From the NCBI RefSeq assembly GCF_041381155.1, contig NC_091147.1, positions 30,353,349 to 30,417,348 of the forward strand: DNA of 64,000 nucleotides, written 5' to 3'. The notes beneath the pieces were generated by a model. It was given only the letters and a program-made list of their open reading frames with translations. It searched no databases and had not been told where the DNA came from. The position numbers and the translations under genes were made by a program. Below are positions 1 to 10,193 of the stretch, piece after piece (the first letter of the stretch is position 1; each line of letters starts with the position of its first letter). The stretch is from Argopecten irradians (Eukaryota; Mollusca; Bivalvia; Pectinida; Pectinidae).

Positions 1-764
1 TCTCGCACGAAACCTTGAAGACAGTATTGACAGAAATATGTTTTGTTTCTGACTTTCTTTGTTCTGGACAAGAAGGAGTTTAGATCGCGAATGAGACAGT
101 AATGTGATTTTTCATCTTCTCGCAAGAATAGAAGATTTACATGGTGTCGAGTTTCACGCATCTGCGTTACATGCATGGGAAATATGTCTCGGCCTTCGCA
201 TCCGAATACGTTAACGCTGATTTGATTTAGTTTCTCGAATTTAGATACTTGCGAGATGGGAATGGGGTAGGTCATACCGGTCATGTCGAGATCGTTTTCG
301 TACTGTATGTAATTTGATACACGTTCAGGTAAGTAGGATACAGGGTGGAGAGAAGCTAGTATAGACCACTTGAAGCAAAACTCGTCATTGTTTTGAACGT
401 TTGTTAGGCTTCTACTATTACTAAACGTAGACGGGGTTGGAATGTAGGAAGAACCACCAATAGGCGAATAATTTGCCAAGCGAACCTCTAATTTTACTAC
501 CCTTTTCAAAACCCAACCTGATCCCTTTCGAATAAATTCTTCGAAAGAGGCGTACATTTTTTGAAAAGCTTCGTTTACATTGTGTTCTAAGTCACTTTCA
601 TTCGCCATTTGTACATACGCCCTACTTAAAAAGTGAGGCATGGTCTGACTTACATTACCTTCTTTATCTTCTTTTTCAAGAGAAACAGTACATAGTTCAT
701 ATAAGGATTGAAAAGCGTTTTTATTGTGTTTACGGTGGTATGAATGCAATGTGGATACAGTCAT
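1..764 (-). CDS. Polinton/Maverick DNA polymerase B, partial (runs off left edge)
   Basis: This frame is open from an ATG at 762-764 to the left edge with no stop, about 254 residues. It belongs to the N-terminal, pre-catalytic part of the protein-primed family B polymerase that replicates Polinton elements. Characteristic stretches seen in order are IRKGSGWVLKRV, GGSSYIPTP, FKWSILASLHP, ISVNVFGCEG and the cysteine pair of YFCQYCLQGF, a pattern I know from Polinton polymerases. The exonuclease and palm motifs would lie beyond the window. An in-frame stop lies just upstream of the ATG, inside the core of the palindrome at 707-856, so this ATG is probably not the native start; the native N-terminus seems to be the zinc-finger piece at 3553-4517. 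The frame itself is intact, unlike that upstream piece. I am confident of the family and less sure whether it is still expressed. Confidence 0.85.
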   Translation of the reverse strand, partial: MTVSTLHSYHRKHNKNAFQSLYELCTVSLEKEDKEGNVSQTMPHFLSRAYVQMANESDLEHNVNEAFQKMYASFEEFIRKGSGWVLKRVVKLEVRLANYSPIGGSSYIPTPSTFSNSRSLTNVQNNDEFCFKWSILASLHPVSYLPERVSNYIQYENDLDMTGMTYPIPISQVSKFEKLNQISVNVFGCEGRDIFPMHVTQMRETRHHVNLLFLREDEKSHYCLIRDLNSFLSRTKKVRNKTYFCQYCLQGFVR

Positions 765-992
765 ATTTAATGTAGCGCGTTAGCGCTACATGTATAATAT
801 GACTGTATCCACATTGCATTCATACCACCGTAAACACAATAAAAACGCTTTTCAATACTTGTGTTTACGGTGGTATGAATGCAATGTGGATACAGTCATA
901 TTTAATGTAGCGCGTTAGCGCTACATGTATAATATGACTGTATCCACATTGCATTCATACCACCGTAAACACAATAAAAACGCTTTTCAATA
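707..992. repeat. Two tandem palindromes duplicating the 5' part of the polymerase frame
   Basis: Positions 707-856 form an almost perfect palindrome of about 70 bases per arm around the core GTAGCGCGTTAGCGCTAC (772-789, GTTA loop). The same palindrome is repeated at about 861-991, offset by 135 bases. The left arm is polymerase coding sequence, so codons of the gene are present four times in alternating orientation. The arms match almost base for base except for a few bases beside the core, which suggests recent formation. Extrusion as a cruciform or a hairpin is expected. Confidence 0.9.
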
Positions 993-997
993 CTTAT

Positions 998-1358
998 ATT
1001 TACATTTTTTGTCCTCTAAAGTAGCTATTTTAATGGTTTTGAAACAATATATTGGTTGCTAAGTAGAGTAGCTACGGTAGTCTATGCAGCTACTGGAACT
1101 GGGTAAATATAATCCCTGGGTTTTGGTTACGATTTACGTAAAATTTTATTTCATTCGAGTTTTAAATAATAAAAATTCAACACAATTTGTTTTTCTTCAA
1201 ACATTTAATCGTTTCCGAAAGTGAATTAAACGCCTTTTAATACGTCGCTGTGTTATTATATTCAAACTGTCGGCAAGTCCGCGCATTGATAACACTGTTA
1301 CTGTGAAGCGGCGCGTGACACTGCAGAGACACGCCATTTGTAAAACGAGCTGGATTCG
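998..1358. other. Spacer without recognised gene
   Basis: AT-rich sequence between the tandem palindromes and the stop of the recombinase gene. I see no open frame, repeat array or motif that I can name. It may hold the 3' end of the recombinase transcript. Confidence 0.5.
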
Positions 1359-3198
1359 TCAGTTGGAAAAGTTAAATGTGCATCCGTGGAATACGGAGTT
1401 AGTTAGCATCCCCGTGGAAGTATAATTAGACATAACGGAGGAGGAATACGCTTTGTTTTCATCCAAGGCACCGACATTCGGCATCAGGTTAGTACTAGAC
1501 CTAACTTCGTCAAGATTACGTGTGACTGTGTGGGAAGGTTGTAACACACGTGGTCGTGGGACGATTTCAGAATTTGAAGCTGAATTTTGAGGAGTTTCGC
1601 CAGATGCTAAGCAAGACAGTGTATTTGACAACGACTTCTTTTGTTGATCAGAACATGTTCGGTTGTAGGATCGTATAGCAGCTTCTGACCTGTGTCCAGA
1701 CATGAACATGATATGCCGCGCTTCAAAGCCCGAGTCATTCATGGCAGTAATAGCCGTCGCGCGGAGGCAGTGTGCGGTGTATTTTTTTACACCGCTGTGT
1801 TTGCAAATTTCTGGCATGAAGCCGACGAATGTTCTTGGAGCAAGTGGTTTCTGAGTGTACCAAACTGCATTTGGGAGAGCATTCTTGTGATATTGATTGA
1901 ACAACATTTCTGCTGATGGGTCAGTTTTATCTATCAGTAATTTCAACAATGACACGGGACAAAACTGGCCGGCAGACGGGACAGCATACATTTTTTTTGT
2001 GTTTTCATCCTCAGATTTTGAAATACCTCCAGTGTGATTTTTTTGGTGAGTTAAGTGCCTGAGGGTCACAAAATTTCCGTTTTCGTCCTCGGAAAACGCA
2101 AATGAATCTAGGCGCAGTTGCTTGTGGAATTCAAGCCCACGAGAAACGAAATGTAACGCCAAATTAAACCAAACCGCCTGTCGGAGGATGTAAGGAGAAT
2201 TAATGGACCCTTGCAGGTAAGTGCTGATTTTTTTCATGTCATTTTCAGGTATTACTTCTTTGTGTTTTGTTGCTCTGGATGCCCCTGTTGTCATTCTGAC
2301 TTTTAATAGGCCATCAAGGGTTTTATTGGCGGGTTTAAACTGTTTGTCTCTAACAATATCGATATCTCTTTTCAAGTCTTGTAAATGACGGTTGATGGCG
2401 GCTCTAATGTTTATCATGGTGTTCTTATGGTAGACTTCGGCTTGTTTTTCTGTCAAATTTTGGTTTCGTTTTTGTACATTTCTAGGGGTAGCTTCACAGT
2501 AGAATTTTTTTAGTTTGGTTGCCAGGTTTTCTGCAGTGATGTCATGCATATCTGTGGTATGCCCATATACCTCGTTACTCCAGTCTGCAGGGAGAAAAAA
2601 ACAAAAAACAAAGTTTATATTACTTTTCTCCTGTGTAATCGGTATTACTTGATAATTGCGATATAATTGAAGATGCAATTACTTGTAATTTCCGAAGCTG
2701 TTCCGGCGTTTTACACGGGTTAAATTTTAACAACACCGAGAGAGAACTATCAGCTGGATACCAGGTTTCTGCAATTTTTTTTTCATTTTTTTAACTCCTT
2801 GTTTATTTATTGCAGTTTTACACCTTTGATCAAAGCTTACCTTGGAATATTTTCATTCCCCACAAAGTGTTCTTTTGAGTACTTTTCGCTTGAGCGGATA
2901 TGGTGAACTCTTCAATTTCTTCTTCTGAGAAACTTTTAAATCTTGGCTTAGGCGCCGGCATAGCAGGTAATCCTGGCTGGGGAATCTGGATGTCTTCGCT
3001 CTGTCTCAAATCTCTCAACATTTTCTCAATTTCTATGTTCGAAGCATTATCGGATGCCTCAATAACAATGTTACTTGAAAACAACTCATCAAAGGAATCT
3101 TCATCACTAAAACTGAGTCCATCCGGCAAAGGGACATTGAACTGACCAATGTCCATGTCTTTAAGACTCTCATCAGTGTCCGACATATTTTGCTCCAT
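1359..3198 (-). CDS. Crypton-type (DUF3504) tyrosine recombinase, two exons
   Basis: A tyrosine recombinase of the Crypton/KIAA1958-like DUF3504 family, which joins and cuts DNA through a covalent tyrosine intermediate. Exon 1 (3198-2841) is an acidic N-terminus ending in PRFKSFSEEEIEEF, the usual start of the SAM-like core-binding domain. Exon 2 (2584-1359) carries the catalytic half: an early arginine in VSRGLEFHKQLR, then AHCLRATAIT (HxxR), the SGHRS box and the nucleophile tyrosine in IRSYNR. The intron at 2840-2585 begins GTAAGC and ends CTGCAG, and splicing keeps frame (KIFQ joined to DWSNE), giving about 527 residues. An alternative upstream ATG at 3249 exists; I chose 3198 because it lies nearer the acidic domain. 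No frame break is seen, so the gene may be active. It sits between two pieces of a Polinton polymerase gene on the same strand. Confidence 0.85.
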
Positions 3199-3552
3199 GA
3201 TCATGATGATTGTTGAGCAGACGATTCTTTTTATGTTGATGATGGGCATGCGTCGGAAAAATGTGTTTTTTTTAATGGTTTAATATCATTTATAGAACTT
3301 TTTGTGTGTTTTGGTACATAAATGGTTTGTGTTTGTTATGAAAGGGGAGCTCATAGTACATGTGTTTTTGTTTTGATGAAATCTCGTTGGAGCGTGAAGT
3401 AAACAAAGAAGTAGCCAGGGGCCATTTTGATTGTAATATTCATCCGCCTAACTATGCTTGTCGTTGCTATGTTACCTGACCCGACTTACAGTGATATGAA
3501 TACAGACTCGTTTTACTATGCCAAAGAAGACCAATATGTAAATATATATAAC

Positions 3553-4517
3553 ATAACCATTCAATTGTTTGCATACATCAATTAAATGTTCTATTATCTC
3601 TTCCTTCGTGTTGGCGAAAAATGTCAATATGTCTAGGTTATCCTCAAAGTTGGGGTAAATCTCCCTTACACGAGCACTTCCGTTTTGACTACTTTCGTCT
3701 GCGAATTTGTGTTTAAGTTTGTACCCGTCCCTACTGTTTTCTCTGTGTATCACATCAGCCCCTATCCGAGGGTCGGATGTTCCCGATGCGAGGATGCTGT
3801 CGATTATCAACTGTCGTGTCGTTAAGCTGTTGCCGGTCACTGTGAGATCCTCCTGAAATAATCGAGGACTTGGGTGGTGAAGATAGCACACCACTCTCTG
3901 GTTGTGAAAACGTCTCAGTTATCTCTCTGTCTGAAGGTTTCACATCTGTATGTCTCAAATCATCAGAAGGCCCTGTTAATGGATCAGACCGTACAGCTGA
4001 CGACGTTACACCACTTGGTTGCTTATGAAGGGATGATTTATCCACACAGTTTCTCATATCCACTTTTAAATTGTCTTTTCTACCGAATGCCTTTTGACAC
4101 AGGCAGCACGTATAAAGTGTTCCCTTTTCTGCATGCATGTTTTTTACGTGTCTTTTTAAATTACTTCCGTTGCTGAATGATTTACCACAGGTTTCACACT
4201 TATATTCGATATTCCTTTTGTGTATGTCAGTCACATGTTTTACTAAATTTGTTTGACTGTTAAATACCTTCTCGCACATTTTTTCTGTATATAATGACAC
4301 TGTGTATGACGTTTAAGCTGGTTTAACGTATTGAATTTCTTTTCACACACTTCGCAATGATAGGATACGTCTTCATCTCTAATGCCAGTCTTCACCTTTT
4401 TGATAGAGCTGGATGATATGTCGACTGTATCCAATTTCCTTTTTAGTTCTGTTAGCGTTTCTTTAGCACGTTCGTCTCCCTGACGATTTTGTTTAGGAGA
4501 TCGGATATGTCCGCCAT
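3553..4517 (-). pseudogene. N-terminal, zinc-finger part of the Polinton polymerase gene, frameshifted
   Basis: Fragments in different frames add up to one protein region. It starts MADISDLLNKIVRE at 4517, then has C2H2 fingers at about 4360-4070 (YHCEVCEKKF with two His; a second with its first Cys changed; YKCETCGKSF complete; a fourth that lost a His), an acidic/serine linker, and finally KHKFADESSQNGSARVREIY and NLDILTFFANTKEEIIEHL. The last blocks are what normally precedes the region seen at 1-764 in Polinton polymerases, so I infer both are one gene. At least three frame breaks are needed: just after the start, between fingers one and two, and at about 3.8-3.9 kb. Homology ends near 3553. 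The intervening 2.8 kb holds the tyrosine recombinase and the palindromes. The joined product is not written here. Confidence 0.65.
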
Positions 4518-4683
4518 GATGAGAGGAGAAGTTAGCTGTGAGGACAGTCTGCTTCCTTACATTGATGAAATACGACCACGATCCATAACATAGGTATTGT
4601 GTATGTTTATCAGATAGGTTTCCGCTTCACTGCTTTAGATGTTGTAATATTATCTACACAGCTCTGTTCGTACACTCAACCAA

Positions 4684-5400
4684 TCAAATACGTTTTCGCT
4701 TCACCAGCTTTACGTTGAACGAATGCCATTCACGTTTTGTATGTAATTTCCGCATGAATTGGTTCGGTGTCGATTTCACAAAAAGTTTCCCACCCTTCTG
4801 TGACTTCTTCTTAACACGCCTACTCCTTCTCAACGGATTCTTATTGGTTCCTTCATCTATCACAACCTCCCCCATCATGTCGTTAACTACAGGATCCTTA
4901 TTGGTTCGTTTATCTATCACAACATCACTCGCCTTGTCTTTAACTACATGATCCTTTATCTCTGCCCCGCCTGTTTCGTCTTTTGTATCGTCACGCGGAT
5001 CAGCCCCTTTGTCTAATGTTCTCAATTCGTTTTCTTCAATTTCTTCGTCCTTCGTACCTTTCCCTTTCTTTACGAGTTCTTGGTATTTTAACACCGGAAC
5101 CAATATCATTTCTCGTGCCATTTTATGTAATGCTTGAAAAAGATCGGTAATATTCTGATCGCACTGGTTATTCTTCGACGACGCTCTCTCCGTGTAATGT
5201 TTTTTACTTAACACAGTCGATATGCCGCGTTTATACCTTGATAGCTTCTTCTTGTCTTCCGCTGTAATATGAATGTTTCCGGTGATTGTGTTATATATAA
5301 CTTCGGTGATAAACCGTAGCTGTTCCTTCGTTAAAGTCGATAGTATCAACTTCCTTTGTTCATTCGAAGCGGATAACCAGAAATCGACGAAATGTCTCAT
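4684..5400 (-). CDS. Polinton conserved small protein of unknown function
   Basis: 238 residues. The first 70 (STLTKEQLRFITEVIYN, then KKKLSRYKRGISTVLSKK) resemble a short conserved protein often found next to the capsid-module genes of Polintons, with the pattern of a hydrophobic helix, a GNIHI-type turn and a lysine-rich KxLxxYK helix. The middle is strongly acidic and includes an internal duplication of about 20 residues around DVVIDKRTNK and EVVIDEGTNK. The C-terminus is very basic (RRSRRVKKKSQKGGK). Its start codon overlaps the ATPase stop in an ATGA (5400-5397), which fixes the start. Charge layout would suit a virion core or DNA-binding role, but that is inference. No frame break is seen. 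Confidence 0.6.
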   Translation of the reverse strand: MRHFVDFWLSASNEQRKLILSTLTKEQLRFITEVIYNTITGNIHITAEDKKKLSRYKRGISTVLSKKHYTERASSKNNQCDQNITDLFQALHKMAREMILVPVLKYQELVKKGKGTKDEEIEENELRTLDKGADPRDDTKDETGGAEIKDHVVKDKASDVVIDKRTNKDPVVNDMMGEVVIDEGTNKNPLRRSRRVKKKSQKGGKLFVKSTPNQFMRKLHTKREWHSFNVKLVKRKRI

Positions 5401-6092
5401 TTCGGAAAGTACAAAATTGTGTCCTCACCAACCAATACCTTTGTTCGTAATGGTGGAAGGTCAATGAGAGCACCTTCAACATTAGCCGTAGGTCTGACGG
5501 AAGATACGTCTGCTACTAGATAACCAAAGGACTCAGATGTTGCTGCTTTGAACGAACTTCTGAAATACGACAGCCGACCTGGAAACATCTGTCTTCCTAG
5601 TGTTTCTAATTGTAATTGATCTCTATAGTTCTTGAAGAGAACGAAGTAAGACGTGTTTAGACTCAAAGTCCTCATAGCCTTTGATCTGTAATACAGGTTC
5701 TGTACTAGGAAGATGACGGTAAATTTCAAGTGATGAGATTTTACACAAAACATTTTTTCCAAATCCGAAGAATTCACACCCTGACTCATACAATTATCAA
5801 CAACTAGAATCTTATGCCCTTCCGTAGAGCTCCATTCATCAAACTGTTCCTCGTTTGGTAACCCCTTATGAAACGTGATATCTATCTTGTTCTGCATCTC
5901 CTGAAACATTGGTTGCCAGGTGTCATAACAGACGATTATTCGTTTAACGGGTTCGCTGAACATACCGTTGGCATGTTCTAGAATCTTCATAGTTAACCTC
6001 GTCTTTCCACTACCCGATGGTCCAGCTACCATGATCCTACAGGGTGACTGAAATTTGACGAGACTTTCGCGTATATACCAATCCATGATCAA
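5397..6092 (-). CDS. Polinton genome-packaging ATPase (FtsK/HerA type)
   Basis: 231 residues, about the normal length for this family. The P-loop GPSGSGKT is at residues 24-31 and a Walker B strand HKILVVDN at 93-100, with Asn where Asp/Glu often follows the Asp. A later FLVQNLYYRS and the FVLFKNYRDQ strand match the C-terminal half of A32-like packaging ATPases. By family knowledge it would drive DNA into a capsid. The stop overlaps the next gene in an ATGA. Either Met1 or Met3 could be the start. The gene is intact and seems to be the best preserved of the block. Upstream lies an 850-base stretch without a recognised gene, part of which is a later insertion. Confidence 0.9.
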   Translation of the reverse strand: MIMDWYIRESLVKFQSPCRIMVAGPSGSGKTRLTMKILEHANGMFSEPVKRIIVCYDTWQPMFQEMQNKIDITFHKGLPNEEQFDEWSSTEGHKILVVDNCMSQGVNSSDLEKMFCVKSHHLKFTVIFLVQNLYYRSKAMRTLSLNTSYFVLFKNYRDQLQLETLGRQMFPGRLSYFRSSFKAATSESFGYLVADVSSVRPTANVEGALIDLPPLRTKVLVGEDTILYFPK

Positions 6093-6230
6093 CTCGTAAA
6101 TGAAGAAACAAACAGAATCTCTCTAGATATATTTATTGATTATTAGTTTCTGCACAACAAGTTTGTTGACCATTAATTTTGTTAAAACAATACCGATAAG
6201 CACTAGGTATAGTGGGAAATGGGGAAGTTT

Positions 6231-7025
6231 CTAGTATAGCGGACCCCGGAAGTTTAGAAACATAATAATCAGTGCGCATGTCAGAGGTTGCTACGGGTCA
6301 TGTAAATATGTCGCCATTTTGAATCACCGCTTCGAAGAGCCGACGGGGGTTCGGGGGTGAAACCCCCGAGAAAAGAAAAAAAAAACCTCAATTTTACATC
6401 TTGAACTCATCTTAACTGTTTTTGTAGCATTTGAAATATCTAAAAAAAACAATTCTAGGACGTTTGAAAGGAACTTTGGCCTCAGTGTGATCTTCGATAA
6501 TGTTTGGACCATGGCCAGCACATGTGAACACTGAGTCGCTGTCTTTTCCACGCCAAATTTTCCTCTGTTGAGCAATATTTACCTGACAAACTGAATAATG
6601 ATCCAATTTCAATAAGCCAGTGGATGGATATTGCCACGTTTTCATTATTTCTGTCATATATCATTCATTCGAATCGTCACCATCGTAAACTACACGTGTA
6701 CTTCTGTTTACAAATAAAATCAAAGTCCGTAAAATCACTCATTGCGCATGTTCAGCGCGTGCTCGGCTAACAACCAAAACGAAATCCCGAATTTTTTTCT
6801 CGTACAGTCTACAATGTTTTCCGCATGATCCCTAGTTAAAAACTTTGTTGAAAACTTCAGTTTTTAACCAAAAAAGGACACGGTAAGCTCAAATTTTAAC
6901 ATTTTTTTGCATAAAAACCCATATTTTTAATTTTTGACCGCCCGCTCACGCGGTCTCTATATATACAGGTCGCCGTCAATAAACTCGTGATATTTCGCGG
7001 AAAAAATGGGGTCCGCTATACTAGA
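6231..7025. mobile_element. MITE-like insertion in the protease 3' end
   Basis: CTAGTATAGCGGACCCC at 6231-6247 is exactly inverted at 7009-7025. The outermost bases allow a TA target duplication. The interior has no convincing gene but does have a short G/C-rich hairpin at about 6345-6370. The right end enters the reading frame of the protease, whose last 21 or so codons are therefore element sequence. This accounts for most of the gap between the ATPase and the protease. Confidence 0.65.
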
Positions 7026-7439
7026 TGTGTTCCGATTATTTTGTACAAATATATCGTTTTCCTCGAGATTATCCCCGAAATCCTTAAGAATCAACTCCAT
7101 TGACATACCTCTACATCTTTTTGATAGATAATACAGACAATATTGTCCGCAGGTGTCAGAACTAGCACTCTGTAAGCGTTTCCTGTTATGATCATGAGCG
7201 TGAAAACCGAAGTACTTGGCAGAATGTCCGTAACTATCAAAGAACTCCGATTGTTTTGCAGATTCGTAGAAGAATGCCACCCAATGCTGTCCAGGAAGGT
7301 TGCTAGTATCCGTGTTTACAATACATCCACTCGGAAAGTACGTCGGTCTCGTTATATCATCTCTAGCAAACACTCCGCGCACCTTACGTCTCATTTCTGA
7401 ATCACATTCGATTGCACACTTCAGCTCCTGTGTATTCAT
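6957..7439 (-). CDS. Polinton adenain-type cysteine protease, C-terminus replaced
   Basis: A cysteine protease of the adenovirus maturase (Ulp1-like) fold, expected to process capsid proteins. From the ATG at 7439 there are 160 residues; the candidate catalytic set is His52 (GQHWVAFF), Asp68 (FFDSYG), Gln90 and Cys101 (DTCGQYC), with normal spacing. I chose the internal ATG because it forms an ATGA overlap with the capsid stop; the frame is open further upstream but that part would lie wholly inside the capsid gene. The final residues after NNRN come from the insertion at 6231-7025, so the native tail is lost. The catalytic core is complete, and function may or may not survive. Confidence 0.85.
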   Translation of the reverse strand: MNTQELKCAIECDSEMRRKVRGVFARDDITRPTYFPSGCIVNTDTSNLPGQHWVAFFYESAKQSEFFDSYGHSAKYFGFHAHDHNRKRLQSASSDTCGQYCLYYLSKRCRGMSMELILKDFGDNLEENDIFVQNNRNTSSIADPIFSAKYHEFIDGDLYI

Positions 7440-8115
7440 GGTATCAGAATGTCCCTCGCAGCGTTGACCTCGAAACAATTTTGAAATTCCGCATATAAAA
7501 GGCAGGAAACGGTGTCTGTCAAGGCAGTACCGAAAGTCACTTCCAGTCTGACGTTACCCTGCTTTAGCAACGTCAGATATTGACTTCCTCTGAACTTAGG
7601 TTCCAGGTCGAAGGTGTATAGCGCGTAGCCCTGATTGATGTCGTCTCTCTGGATGTTGGATCCACCATCGTCTAGCCACTTTCCTGTCGACTGGAGCATG
7701 CTCCTCAGAACCGAAATGGTTTGAGTGTCCGTTCCATATTTCGGTTTGAATGGATTACCACCCACGCAATTCCCGTCTACGTATAGCGCGATGTCCGTGA
7801 CGTCATAGCCCTGGAAGAACCAGGGGTTTTCCTCATAATCACCAGTGACTCCCGTCGATTTTACGAATCCCACGACTACCTGATTGGGTCTCATTCCCTG
7901 GAAGATGTTGTCGTACGTGAAGCTAGTTGCTCCCGACGGTATGGCCATCTGCTTAACAGAGGTCTGAGTAAAGGGGTATTTGGCGTTGGCCGTTTCCAAT
8001 GCTTTACTCTGAGCATAGATAACAGCAGGATTGACCTTGACCTTGCAGACTCGTAGTCGAATGTCTTCGAAGGAGACTCTGTAGTCAGGGTTATTATCAC
8101 CGGAAAATAAACTAT
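7436..8115 (-). pseudogene. Polinton major capsid protein, C-terminal fragment
   Basis: About 226 residues of the double-jelly-roll major capsid protein, the family related to C. elegans F54H12.2. Diagnostic blocks are NPWFFQGYDVTDIALYVDG, GYALYTFDLEP, LLKQGNVRLEVTF and YAEFQNCFEV. Full-length relatives have roughly 500-650 residues, so more than half is missing at the N-terminal side. The break coincides with the end of the foldback element at 8116; the first codons of the open frame (MAVIS) are element sequence. No continuation is found on the far side of that element, so the missing half was deleted or moved, not just split. The stop overlaps the protease start as ATGA. Confidence 0.88.
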
Positions 8116-9588
8116 GGTGGCTGATTACGGCCATCTCGTGTTGTTGTGTTGTCGCCTTGTCGTGTTGTCGCCTTGTCGAGTTGTCGCGGTCTCAAACTGC
8201 GACAACCCGAGATTTAACGGTTAAAATGTCGACTTGTCGCGTTTTCGAACCGCGACAAGTCGACAACACGACAAGACGACAAGTCGACAACACGACAAGT
8301 CGACATTTCAAACACGCTAATTAGCGCGTACAGAATCTCGTGTTGTCGCGGTAAAATGTCGACTTGTCGTGTTGTCGTGTTGTCGAGTTGTCGACTTGTC
8401 GTGTTGTCGCCTTGTCGTGTTGTCGACTTGTCGCCTTCCTGTTACACATGCGCAAATCATATGAAATAACCACTATCTTTGAATATAGAAAACTGAAGTC
8501 AGTGCTTGTGAATATTTGGTGTGTTTGTACATGTAAGATATTCGATGTTCAAAATTGTTAAAAAATTATATTTTTCCCCATTGTTAACTCTTTTGAAATG
8601 TATTATACTTAACGGAAATCATAATATTAAATTAATTGAATATTAACAAAACAAAGGATATTGTCAGAACACAGAACAAAAATGTTTGTACAATGAACAG
8701 TAACAGAGAGGACAAATGTACATGTATATTAACTTAATATTGTAAAATCTCCTTTACAAAATATTGTGTTATTAATCGGTTAAAACTTATTATTCAATTT
8801 GAAGAATTGAAGAGAACACGGATGATAAGACGAAATATTATCTATTATTACTAATTACTGTAATAGGTTATGTGTGCAGTACATCAAACAATAACCTTAA
8901 TTTAAGATCTAATAAAGATTTTGATTTAAAACGATAAGAAAAAAATCATTAAAACTTTCATTTAGTCCAAAGCGTTATAGAACAGATAAGGTGTTGTGCC
9001 CCATCTTTCTGGTAATTAGTTCATCTATTTTGATCATCTGCATGCATCACAACGTATATAATGTTAATATTCTTATTTATAAAATTTGTTTATTGTAATA
9101 CAGCAAGATTTAACCCTCGAAAGTTTGATTGTGCATTTTGACTACAGTAATTCATACAATAGTAATCAAATGCTGTAGCATAGATACTTCCAGTAGACAT
9201 TTAATATAATGGAACTCTTGCAAAAGAAAAGTACACAATTAGTATTTCTGGGTCTAGAAATTCCTAATACATAAAACATGTGTTCATTTTACGAAATGAA
9301 TATCATAATTATATAATCTTTCTCAAAGCGATCAATTTGTGGTTAAGAGAGGCTTGGCTAATTATGATACATCCAAGTATAATTGACCTGTGTTAATATG
9401 GTCCGAGTGCAAAGTCAATAAAAGCAACTCAAGTTACATTACGCAAACATTGAGTTCTTCAGGGTGGTGTCCTATGGTCGATGTTTTTTCTTGTAAGTAA
9501 CATGCACATTAGAGAATGCTTTGATACTTGCCAAAGAAAATAATATCTAGTATAAAAAATAAGGACCTCAGTTTCGGTTCATATGGTG

Positions 9589-9672
9589 TGTTATACCGCC
9601 CTGGTATAATTTAAAATAATGACCTCGGGCTATGGTCTGGGTTATTATTTATTCTACCAGGGCGGGACAACA
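9589..9672. repeat. Short imperfect hairpin
   Basis: TACCGCCCTGGTA with an AT-rich stretch pairs with TCTACCAGGGCGGGA about 60 bases on. It may be a degenerate miniature element; no terminal duplication is clear. Confidence 0.5.
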
Positions 9673-9876
9673 ACATATATACATCCTTATGCATGTATAT
9701 CTGCAGTGCTTTTATCTTTATATTCGGTAATTCCTGTGTTATATTTGATACATTTACCATTATGCTCCGTCGTTATATCGAGATATTCGATGCCTTTTCC
9801 TTTATATTATGTAGCTAAAATTAAACTTTATATTCGGTACAAATTTCTTTAAATTCTGTACACACTTCTTTATATG

Positions 9877-10193
9877 CATCCTCGATATTCCAGGGGTTCC
9901 GATCACTTACGATCTCTACACCCCTGGACTATCTCATAGTAAAACTGAAGGCAACAGAATAGAACAGGTAACTTAGTCATTTGATGTACATCAAAAGAGC
10001 CGTATTACGGTACACTGTGGTTAACTGTGTGGCTTTGATGTGAGGCGTCGCTCTCTCTGTAGTCTTCAAAGGAAATCTTTGCTAGCCTGTGATTGGTCAA
10101 ATGTTTTCCGCTGAGCTGCCTTCAATTTCACTATGAGATAGTCCAGGGGTGTAGATATCGTAAGTGATCGGAAGCCCTGGAGTATCGAGGATG
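9877..10193. mobile_element. Foldback MITE
   Basis: Inverted repeats of about 65 bases, starting CATCCTCGATATTCCAGGG and ending in the complement. The arms include ACCCCTGGACTATCTCATAG. Related ends occur at 34.63 kb, 35.76 kb and 36.35 kb, so this is a family with several copies in the window. It has no coding capacity. It sits inside the larger element 8116-12974. Confidence 0.8.

Noticed and set aside
3874-4176. Plus-strand frame opposite the zinc-finger fragment
   Set aside because: The minus strand carries clear C2H2 fingers here; the plus frame is its shadow.
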